A stretch of DNA of 42,520 nt from Candidatus Dadabacteria bacterium (GTDB lineage Bacteria > Desulfobacterota_D > UBA1144 > Nemesobacterales > Nemesobacteraceae). The stretch spans positions 1 through 42,520 of the forward strand of contig JAJEGO010000056.1 of the NCBI GenBank assembly GCA_022819805.1, read 5' to 3'. The translations under genes and the position numbers were made by a program. The notes under the pieces are model-generated. The model was not told where the DNA came from. It did not search any database and saw only the letters and a program-made list of their open reading frames with translations. Positions 35,899 through 42,520 of this stretch are shown piece by piece; positions within the stretch are counted from its first letter, which is position 1; every line of letters begins with the position of its first letter.

Positions 35899-36357
35899 CT
35901 ACAAGCCCAGTTCTTTTACCTTCTCGGTTATCTCTTCGGCATGGGCCGAGGTTTTAACCTTCTTCCAGATATGCGCTATCCTGCCGCCTTTCTCTATGAG
36001 GAAGGTGACCCTGCGGGCAGAGCCGAACTTGCTTCTTACCCCGTACAGATCCACTACCTCCCTGCCCTTGTCGCTAAGCAGCGGGAAATTGAGTGAAAAC
36101 TTGTTTCTGAAATTCTCATGGGACTTCACCCCATCTGTGCTTACCCCCAGAACCTGCACTCCAAGGGACAGAAGTTCCTCCTCCGCGTCGCGAAGCGAGC
36201 AGGCCTCCTTCGTACAGCCTGAAGTGTTGTCCCTGGGGTAAAAGTAAAGTGCCACGGTCCCTTTCGAATAGAAGTCGCTCAGTCTTACCTTCTCGGCGCC
36301 GTAGGTCTCAGCTTCAAAATCAGGAGCCTGGCTCCCCACTTCAAGATTGCCCGCCAT
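35899..36357 (-). CDS. bcp: Thioredoxin-dependent peroxiredoxin, BCP type
   Basis: APDFEAETYGAEKVRLSDFYSKGTVALYFYPRDNTSGCTKEACSLRD. Confidence 0.93.
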   Translation of the reverse strand: MAGNLEVGSQAPDFEAETYGAEKVRLSDFYSKGTVALYFYPRDNTSGCTKEACSLRDAEEELLSLGVQVLGVSTDGVKSHENFRNKFSLNFPLLSDKGREVVDLYGVRSKFGSARRVTFLIEKGGRIAHIWKKVKTSAHAEEITEKVKELGL

Positions 36358-36395
36358 TTTTAATCTCCTCGGTCATGTCAGCGCAGCATCGCGGA

Positions 36396-36731
36396 TCAGA
36401 ACATTCCCAGGCTTTCCTTTGCCGCTTCGCTCATCTTCCCCGGGTCCCAGGGAGGATCCCACACGATCTCGACGCTCACCTCGGAAACTCCCTCGAGTTC
36501 CTCGACAAGATACTTGGCCTCGGCAACTATCTGCGTTGCGGCGGGACAACCTGGAGAAGTCATCGTCATATCGATATTCACCCGGGAACCTTCTACGGCA
36601 ACCCGGTAAACAAGGCCCAGATTGACTATATCTATCGGTATCTCGGGATCGTATATGTCGCCGAGCACATCCATTACGTCATTTTCCGTAACTTCGGGTT
36701 TTTCAGTCGCCTCGCTCATCAAAACACACAC
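36396..36731 (-). CDS. MIP18/DUF59 family (SufT/PaaD-like) metal-sulfur cluster assembly factor
   Basis: DVLGDIYDPEIPIDIVNLGLVYRVAVEGSRVNIDMTMTSPGCPAATQI. Confidence 0.92.
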   Translation of the reverse strand: MCVLMSEATEKPEVTENDVMDVLGDIYDPEIPIDIVNLGLVYRVAVEGSRVNIDMTMTSPGCPAATQIVAEAKYLVEELEGVSEVSVEIVWDPPWDPGKMSEAAKESLGMF

Positions 36732-36746
36732 CTCAACTTAAGGGTA

Positions 36747-37004
36747 TCACTCCCCGCCCTGCAACTCAACACCGCACCTGGGACAAAACTCGTCAGACTC
36801 TTTGTATTCGTAGTATTCGCCGCAGTAAGGACAGAGCTTTACCTTCGGCCTCGTGATGAGCCAAAGCGGCAGGGCTATGATGAGGACGAAAAACACGCCC
36901 AGAAACCACAAAAACGCCTTCACCGTGGTCTTACCCCTGTTTTTGGCGTCCGTATAAACCCAGAAAGCCGCTATGAACGCGATCGCCAGTCCAAGAAATT
37001 GCAT
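36747..37004 (-). CDS. Small membrane protein with C-terminal zinc ribbon
   Basis: Two hydrophobic segments then CPYCGEYYEYKESDEFCPRCGVEL. Confidence 0.6.
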   Translation of the reverse strand: MQFLGLAIAFIAAFWVYTDAKNRGKTTVKAFLWFLGVFFVLIIALPLWLITRPKVKLCPYCGEYYEYKESDEFCPRCGVELQGGE

Positions 37005-37022
37005 GTTAAACCCTCTCCTCCT

Positions 37023-37535
37023 CTATCCTATTGACTTTATCGCCGCAAGCGCCGCCTCGTAATCGGGCTCATCCACTATGTCTCCCACGTACTCAACGTG
37101 CGCGAGCACGTTATCGGGACCCACAACGAAAATCGAGCGGGCAAGAAGACGGTTTTCCTTTATAAGCACCCCGTAGGCCTCGCCGAAAGAAGCGTACTGG
37201 TAATCAGATGCCGTTCTTACCCTCTCCACCCCGGCGGCCGCGCAGTAGCGGCTCTGCGCAAACGGAAGATCCATGCTCACCGTCACTATCTGTACCGAGT
37301 CAGAAAGTCCCGCAGCTTCCTCGTTGAACCTCCTTATCTGAACATCGCAGACCGGAGTGTCCACTGAAACCACGACGTTGAAAACCTTTACGTCGTCACC
37401 GAAACTCCCGAGGTCCACCTCGCTTCCAAAAGCCTCCATGCACCTGAAATCGGGAGCTTTATCGCCCTTTTTGAGCTCGGGACCGACAAGCGTGATCGGA
37501 TTGCCTTTCATCACTACAGCGTCGTCTCTTTCCAT
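37023..37535 (-). CDS. tpx: Thiol peroxidase
   Basis: MKGNPITLVGPELKKGDKAPDF...VVSVDTPVCDVQIRRFNEEA...FAQSRYCAAAGVERVRTASDY. Confidence 0.95.
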   Translation of the reverse strand: MERDDAVVMKGNPITLVGPELKKGDKAPDFRCMEAFGSEVDLGSFGDDVKVFNVVVSVDTPVCDVQIRRFNEEAAGLSDSVQIVTVSMDLPFAQSRYCAAAGVERVRTASDYQYASFGEAYGVLIKENRLLARSIFVVGPDNVLAHVEYVGDIVDEPDYEAALAAIKSIG

Positions 37536-37550
37536 TTGTCTTTTTCCTCC

Positions 37551-37883
37551 TTATGACCGTTTTTCTTCAATTTCAAGATTTATTTTCTTGGCCGTTACGT
37601 TTGCATCGTAAATTGAAACCCCCGCGATAAAAAGCGTCGCAAGAGAATACCCCACAACCAAGGTAAGTGTAGCACGGGGAAGGTCCTCAAGCGTAGAGGT
37701 ATCCGCAAACTCAAAGAAAACCTCAAGCGGCTCGCGTGAAAGGATGTTCACCACAATGACGATGGCGAATATCGACACGGCCTTGGTAAACTGCCCGTTG
37801 TACAGCTGGCCAAGTCCCGGGAAAAAAAGGGAAAGCAGAACCGCCAGCCAAGGTTTTTTTCTTCCTTCTCTCCTCATACCCAC
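37551..37883 (-). CDS. Small predicted membrane protein (TM2-like)
   Basis: KKPWLAVLLSLFFPGLGQLYNGQFTKAV... hydrophobic segments. Confidence 0.6.
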   Translation of the reverse strand: MGMRREGRKKPWLAVLLSLFFPGLGQLYNGQFTKAVSIFAIVIVVNILSREPLEVFFEFADTSTLEDLPRATLTLVVGYSLATLFIAGVSIYDANVTAKKINLEIEEKRS

Positions 37884-37893
37884 AAAGACTCCA

Positions 37894-38667
37894 TCAGCAA
37901 AGAAAACCGCGAAGCGCCTCCCCCGGGCTCTCCGCCCTCATAAACGTTTCTCCTATAAGAAAAGTATCTATACCGCAGGCCATAAGTCCATCCATGTCCT
38001 CGACCGACGATATGCCGCTTTCGCTTATCAGGATTTTCCCTTCAGGCACCATTGCGGAAAGCCTCTTCGAGGTGTCAAGCGAAACATCGAAAGTCCTGAG
38101 GTCCCTGTTATTTATGCCGATTATTTCGCTCCCCGCCAAAAGGGCGGTCTCAAGTTCACTCTCGCCGTGAACCTCCACAATGCAGTTCATCCCGAGGGAA
38201 CGCGAGAGAGAAAGGTATTCCTCTATTTCTCCGCGGTCCAATACGGCGACTATTAAAAGCACGAGGTCGGCCCCGTGGCACCTAGCCTCATAGATATGGT
38301 AGGGATCTATGGTGAAATCCTTTCTCAAAATGGGAAGCGCCGAGTGAGCCCTTATATCGGAGAGATAGGAAATATCACCCCCGAAGAACTTGCGGTCAGT
38401 AAGAACCGAGAGAGCGAAAGCCCCCGAAGCCTCATACTCCCGGGCAATAGATGAATGATCGAAATCACCCCTTATGACCCCCTTGGAAGGAGACGCCTTT
38501 TTTATCTCCGATATTATTTTCACTCCCGGAGTCCTTGCGTGAAGGTCCGTAAAATCAATGGCCGGGGAGGTCTCCGCGGCAGCAGAGACAAGTTCTTTCA
38601 GAGGAAGTCTTTTTTTTACCTCCTCAAGCTCCTGTCTTTTATACGCAACTATGTCGTCAAGGATCAT
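37894..38667 (-). CDS. trpC: Indole-3-glycerol phosphate synthase
   Basis: MILDDIVAYKRQELEEVKKRLP, ISEIKKASPSKGVIRGDFD, VLTDRKFFGGDISYL, IGINNRDLRTFDV. ATG 38667 chosen. Confidence 0.96.
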   Translation of the reverse strand: MILDDIVAYKRQELEEVKKRLPLKELVSAAAETSPAIDFTDLHARTPGVKIISEIKKASPSKGVIRGDFDHSSIAREYEASGAFALSVLTDRKFFGGDISYLSDIRAHSALPILRKDFTIDPYHIYEARCHGADLVLLIVAVLDRGEIEEYLSLSRSLGMNCIVEVHGESELETALLAGSEIIGINNRDLRTFDVSLDTSKRLSAMVPEGKILISESGISSVEDMDGLMACGIDTFLIGETFMRAESPGEALRGFLC

Positions 38668-39691
38668 TCGGCTGGTTCCGGTTAGTGATTTCAACAAGCG
38701 TCTCAAGCTTTCTGAGCGCGGCCCCGCTTGAGAGTGAGTCCTTGGCCAGCAGGAGCGCTTCTGCCAGACTCTCAACCTTGCCCGAAACATATATGGCCGC
38801 CATCGCGTTAAGCAGACTCGCGTCTGTTTTCGCGCCGTTCTCCCCTCCCTTCAGCACAGAAAGGGTTATATCGGCATTTTCGGCCGCGCTCGCGCCACCC
38901 CTGAGTTCCTCGTGCGAGCGGGTTTTTACGGCAAAATCTTCGGGGCGCAGATCGTACTCGGCGATTTCGCCGTCGCGAAGTTCGGCCACTTTCGTGCTTC
39001 CCGCAACGGTTATCTCGTCCATGCACCCTTCCCCGTGAACCACCATGACCTTTTGCGAACCCAGGTTCTTAAGCACCTCGGCAACGGGAACGAGAAGATG
39101 CGGGGAGTAGACTCCCATGACCTGATTTCTTACTCCCGCTGGATTTACCACGGGACCTATCAGGTTAAAAACGGTCCTTATCCCGAGGTCCTTTCTGCAC
39201 TTGGCCACGTTTCTCATGGCGGGATGGTAGACGGGGGCGAAAAGAAAAGCTATGCCCGCTTCCAAAAGGCATTCCTGCGCCAGAGCCGGGGAAATACCTA
39301 TTTTCACTCCCAGCGCTTCAAGCACGTCCGCGCTTCCTACCGGGCTTGAGACTGATCTGTTTCCGTGTTTTGCGACCGTGACCCCGGCGCCGGAGACTAT
39401 GAAGGCCGCGGTGGTGGATATGTTAAACGTCCCGCTTCCGTCTCCTCCGGTTCCGCAGAGGTCCACGGCGGTCTCGCGGTCGCAGTCTATTTTCTCCGCC
39501 TTCCCCAAAAGAGCCTTCGCAACGCCGGTTATCTCGGAAACGGTTTCCCCCTTCATGCGAAGCGCCGTAAGAAAGGCGGCCATCTGGCTCTCGGGAAGCT
39601 CCCCCTCCATCATAAGGTCAAAAACCGCGGTCACCTCTTTTTCCGAGAGGTCTCCGCCTTCCACAAGTTTCGAAATCACTTCATTTATCAT
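38657..39691 (-). CDS. trpD: Anthranilate phosphoribosyltransferase
   Basis: DLCGTGGDGSGTFNISTTAAFIVSGAGVTVAKHGNRSVSSPVGSADVLEALG. Confidence 0.97.
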   Translation of the reverse strand: MINEVISKLVEGGDLSEKEVTAVFDLMMEGELPESQMAAFLTALRMKGETVSEITGVAKALLGKAEKIDCDRETAVDLCGTGGDGSGTFNISTTAAFIVSGAGVTVAKHGNRSVSSPVGSADVLEALGVKIGISPALAQECLLEAGIAFLFAPVYHPAMRNVAKCRKDLGIRTVFNLIGPVVNPAGVRNQVMGVYSPHLLVPVAEVLKNLGSQKVMVVHGEGCMDEITVAGSTKVAELRDGEIAEYDLRPEDFAVKTRSHEELRGGASAAENADITLSVLKGGENGAKTDASLLNAMAAIYVSGKVESLAEALLLAKDSLSSGAALRKLETLVEITNRNQPNDP

Positions 39692-40136
39692 CGTCCCTCT
39701 CGTCCTTTTCCATGTCTTTTCCGATCTTATCCAGAATGCCGTTTACAAACGCCGCGGAGGTCTCCGACCCGAACTCCTTAGCCACCTCGATTGCCTCGTT
39801 TATAGTAACAGGCACGGGTATGTCGCTCAAGAAGGCCATCTCGTAAACCGAGAGGCGCAGAATGTTCCTGTCCACTATGGACATTCTCGATACTTTCCAG
39901 TGCTCAGAGCACCCGTTTAAGGTGCCGTCTATGGTATCAAGATTCTCAAGAACACCCCGGCAGAGCAGAGACGCGAATTCGAGCATTTCACGGTCCGCCG
40001 TCTTGTGATGAAATGAACAGAACGATTCAAAATCGGATCCTGGGTCGGTTGGCTGAGGAGATCCGTCTGCGGACGCAGAATCAATCTGGTAGAGAAACTG
40101 AAGGGCAGTTTTTCTTGATAACCTTCTTTTCCCCAT
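39681..40136 (-). CDS. nusB: Transcription antitermination factor NusB
   Basis: RRLSRKTALQFLYQID..., RMSIVDRNILRLSVYEMAFLSDIPVPVTINEAIEVAKEFGSETSAAFVNGILDKI. Confidence 0.95.
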   Translation of the reverse strand: MGKRRLSRKTALQFLYQIDSASADGSPQPTDPGSDFESFCSFHHKTADREMLEFASLLCRGVLENLDTIDGTLNGCSEHWKVSRMSIVDRNILRLSVYEMAFLSDIPVPVTINEAIEVAKEFGSETSAAFVNGILDKIGKDMEKDERDDDK

Positions 40137-40144
40137 CTGGAAAA

Positions 40145-40612
40145 TCAGGAAAGCGCTTTTGCGAGATTTACCATCTCAAGCGCGCTAAGTGCGGCCTCGC
40201 TTCCCCTGTTCCCCGCTTTTACCCCAGCCCTTTCAATAGCCTGCTCGGTGGTTTCCGTGGTTATCACGCCGCAGCAGACGGGCACTCCGGTCTCAAGGGC
40301 GACCGCGGAAAGATCCTTTGTCACCTGCGAAGCTAGAAAATCAAAATGGGAAGTCTGTCCCCTTATTATGGCCCCGATCGCCACGACGGCGTCGTATTTT
40401 CCCGACATTGCCGCCTTTTTCACCGCAAAGGGCACCTCGAAAGAACCCGGCACCTTTATCACGTCTATTGACCTGTCGCTCGCGCCGTGGCGAACGAGGG
40501 TGTCAATCGCCCCCTCCGTCATCGGAGTCGTGACAAAACTGTTGACCCTGCTTGAGACGATGGCGAAGCGGAATTTCCCGGCGCTCAGCTTTCCTTCTAT
40601 TGTTTCAGGCAT
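40145..40612 (-). CDS. ribH: 6,7-dimethyl-8-ribityllumazine synthase
   Basis: IVSSRVNSFVTTPMTEGAIDTLVRHGA, VPGSFEVPFAVKKAA, VVAIGAIIRGQTSHFDFLASQVTK, GVITTETTEQAIERAG. Confidence 0.96.
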   Translation of the reverse strand: MPETIEGKLSAGKFRFAIVSSRVNSFVTTPMTEGAIDTLVRHGASDRSIDVIKVPGSFEVPFAVKKAAMSGKYDAVVAIGAIIRGQTSHFDFLASQVTKDLSAVALETGVPVCCGVITTETTEQAIERAGVKAGNRGSEAALSALEMVNLAKALS

Positions 40613-40623
40613 CTGCTCCCCTC

Positions 40624-41823
40624 TTACTTCGATATGGAAACAATATTACCGTAATCCGCGTTTTTTCCCATGGCAGTTTCCTTCTCCCTGTAATCCGAAA
40701 TGTCCACAGGAACGCTTCCGACTATCCTGAGCCCGAATCCCTCAAGCCCCTTTACCCTTACCGGGTTGTTGGTGAGAAGCCTTATGTCGCGCACCCCCAG
40801 ATCCCTGAGTATCTGCGCTCCGACTCCGTAATGCCTGAGTTCCGCCTTGAGTTCCTGCCTCTCCGGAACCAGTGCGGGTGCCTCTCTGGTCTTTCCATCC
40901 GAGTAGCGCATTATCTTCTTCGCGAACCCCCCATTGGTTGACTCCTGGTTTATGTAGACGAGAACCCCTGAACCGTTTGCCTCTATCATCTTAAGGGACT
41001 GGATAAGCTTTGCCCTGCTGTGACAGTAAAGCGAACCGAAGATGTCGCTTATAGCGCAGTCGGAATGCACCCTTACAAGCGTGTCATCCTCGGAGCCGGG
41101 ATTCCCCTTGACAAAAGCCATGTGCTGGAGACCGTCTATTTCGTTTTCAAAAGCGATTGTTCGGAAAACTCCGTACTCGGTAGGCACCTCCGCCTCGGCC
41201 ACCCTGCGCACGAAACTCTCCTTGCCTATCCTGTACCTTATGAGATCGGCGATAGTGGCGATTTTTATTCCGTGCCGCTCCGAGAAAGCCAGCAGATCCT
41301 CAAGGCGAGCCATGTCGCCGTTTTCCTTCATTATCTCGCAGATAACCGACGCGGGGCGGAAGCCCGCGAGCCGCGATATGTCAACAGAGCCTTCTGTGTG
41401 TCCGGCGCGGACAAGCACCCCGCCTTTTTTCGCTACCAGCGGAAAAATATGTCCGGGACGCACGAAATCCTCCGGTTTTGAATCTTCGGATATCGCCTGC
41501 TTTATAGTTGAGGCCCTGTCGTGAGTCGATATGCCGGTCGTAACCCCTTTCTTCGCGTCTATCGGAACGGTGAAAGCCGTGTGTTCCGGGGCTTCGTTAT
41601 ACTCGGGCTTTATGGGCTGAAGCGCCAGGCGGTCGGCGTCTTCCTGGGTAAGGGAGAGACAGATCAGGCCACGGCCGTGGGTGGCCATGAAATTGATCAC
41701 CTCCGCGGTAGCGCTCTCCGCGGGTATTACGAAATCTCCCTCGTTCTCCCTGTCCTCGTCATCAACAAGTATTACGAGTTTGCCCTGTTTTACGTCATCA
41801 ATAATTTCTTCGATGGAGTTCAT
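40624..41823 (-). CDS. ribBA: Bifunctional 3,4-dihydroxy-2-butanone 4-phosphate synthase / GTP cyclohydrolase II-like protein
   Basis: VDDEDRENEGDFVIPAE, RPGHIFPLVAKKGGVLVRAGHTEGSVD; C-terminal VRVHSDCAISDIFGSLYCHSRAKL...YGVGAQILRDLGVRDIRLLTNNPVRVKGLEGFGL. Confidence 0.95.
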   Translation of the reverse strand: MNSIEEIIDDVKQGKLVILVDDEDRENEGDFVIPAESATAEVINFMATHGRGLICLSLTQEDADRLALQPIKPEYNEAPEHTAFTVPIDAKKGVTTGISTHDRASTIKQAISEDSKPEDFVRPGHIFPLVAKKGGVLVRAGHTEGSVDISRLAGFRPASVICEIMKENGDMARLEDLLAFSERHGIKIATIADLIRYRIGKESFVRRVAEAEVPTEYGVFRTIAFENEIDGLQHMAFVKGNPGSEDDTLVRVHSDCAISDIFGSLYCHSRAKLIQSLKMIEANGSGVLVYINQESTNGGFAKKIMRYSDGKTREAPALVPERQELKAELRHYGVGAQILRDLGVRDIRLLTNNPVRVKGLEGFGLRIVGSVPVDISDYREKETAMGKNADYGNIVSISK

Positions 41824-41880
41824 CTATATATCCTCTTCCGTGGCGAAAAAGACTACAATACGAACCGTTACTTTAAGCAG

Positions 41881-41908
41881 GATATAGAATAGACCGCGTC
41901 TCTGTCAA
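41881..41908 (-). promoter_or_regulatory. Possible promoter for ribBA operon (TTGACA-N16-TATATC)
   Basis: Complement of TGTCAA 41903-41908 and GATATA 41881-41886; only short gap after trpS. Confidence 0.4.
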
Positions 41909-41923
41909 CAAACACTCGGGGCC

Positions 41924-42520
41924 CTACGTGCGGAAAAGACCAACCCTCTCCTTTATCTCCTCCATGTTCTCCTCGGCTATCCGTTTCGCCTTGAGAGTCC
42001 CCTCGCGGAGTATGTCCCTTACGTCATCCGTCCTTTTTTCGTACTGAGCCCTTCTTTCCCTGATGGGTTCAAGGAGAAGGTTTATGGCGCGGGCGAGTTT
42101 CTTCTTTACCTCGACGTCCCCGACGTTTCCGGTTCTGTAGCGATCCTTGAGATCCTCCACTTCCCCGGCATCATCGCTGAAAAGGTCGTGATAGATAAAA
42201 ACCGGGTTGCCTTCAACCGTGCCCGGTATGTCGGCCCTTATTCTCTTGGGGTCCGTATACATGCTCCTTACCTTACGCTCAACATCCTTTTCGCTGTCGC
42301 TTAGGTATATGCAGTTATTGAGGCTCTTGCTCATCTTCCTGTTCCCGTCGGTGCCCACGAGGCGCGACGCTTCGCTTATAAGCGGTTCAGGTTCCCCGAA
42401 GTAATCGCCATAGAGAAAGTTAAACCTCCTGGCAAGCTCCCTGGTAAGCTCCACGTGGCTTAACTGGTCCTCGCCCACGGGAACCTTGGTCGCCCAGAAC
42501 ATCAGTATGTCAGCCGCCAT
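41924..42520 (-). CDS. trpS: Tryptophanyl-tRNA synthetase, N-terminus truncated by window edge
   Basis: [49 protein letters not shown]...[15 protein letters not shown]. Confidence 0.95.
   Translation of the reverse strand: MAADILMFWATKVPVGEDQLSHVELTRELARRFNFLYGDYFGEPEPLISEASRLVGTDGNRKMSKSLNNCIYLSDSEKDVERKVRSMYTDPKRIRADIPGTVEGNPVFIYHDLFSDDAGEVEDLKDRYRTGNVGDVEVKKKLARAINLLLEPIRERRAQYEKRTDDVRDILREGTLKAKRIAEENMEEIKERVGLFRT

Noticed and set aside
41824-41923. FMN riboswitch upstream of ribBA
   Set aside because: The gap is too short and lacks the conserved RFN element sequence; only a simple promoter-like pair is visible.
1-42520. CRISPR array or tandem repeat array
   Set aside because: No regularly spaced direct repeats noticed on reading through the window.

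Overview
The window is mostly a housekeeping chromosome segment of a diderm, aerobically respiring bacterium; taxonomy cannot be fixed from sequence alone. It carries clpS-clpA, murI, etfAB, rpiB, asd, dapA, rnhB, a merR-like gene, two tRNA-Pro genes, surE, an NAD-type isocitrate dehydrogenase, tonB, purM, a cyclophilin, an LLM oxidoreductase, a complete Alternative Complex III operon (actABCDEF plus a 49-aa candidate actG absent from the ORF track), bioD, peroxiredoxins, and trpC-trpD-nusB-ribH-ribBA-trpS. The standout is an AT-richer accessory block on the minus strand (about 20537-25025). It is a tightly overlapping four-gene operon encoding (1) tandem beta-grasp ubiquitin-like modules fused to a Prok-E2_E-like domain, (2) a JAMM/MPN peptidase fused to an E1/ThiF adenylyltransferase, (3) a small Cys-rich DUF6527-like protein, and (4) an OLD-like AAA/ABC ATPase with a TOPRIM-like C-terminus. 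This looks like a bacterial ubiquitin-like conjugation system with a candidate nuclease effector. It is followed divergently by a four-gene secreted/metal-binding cassette (Cys/His/Met-rich protein, OMP-like beta-barrel, HMA protein, MerT-like membrane protein). Other observations: an in-frame amber codon splitting an otherwise intact purM, a cyclophilin gene with a strong internal Shine-Dalgarno/start pair (secreted and cytosolic forms), a sigma54-like promoter before the isocitrate dehydrogenase gene, promoter/start geometries suggesting leaderless mRNAs, and a decayed duplication around the tRNA-Pro pair. No CRISPR array, rRNA, integrase or transposase was recognised. No searches were run; all family calls are by reading motifs.
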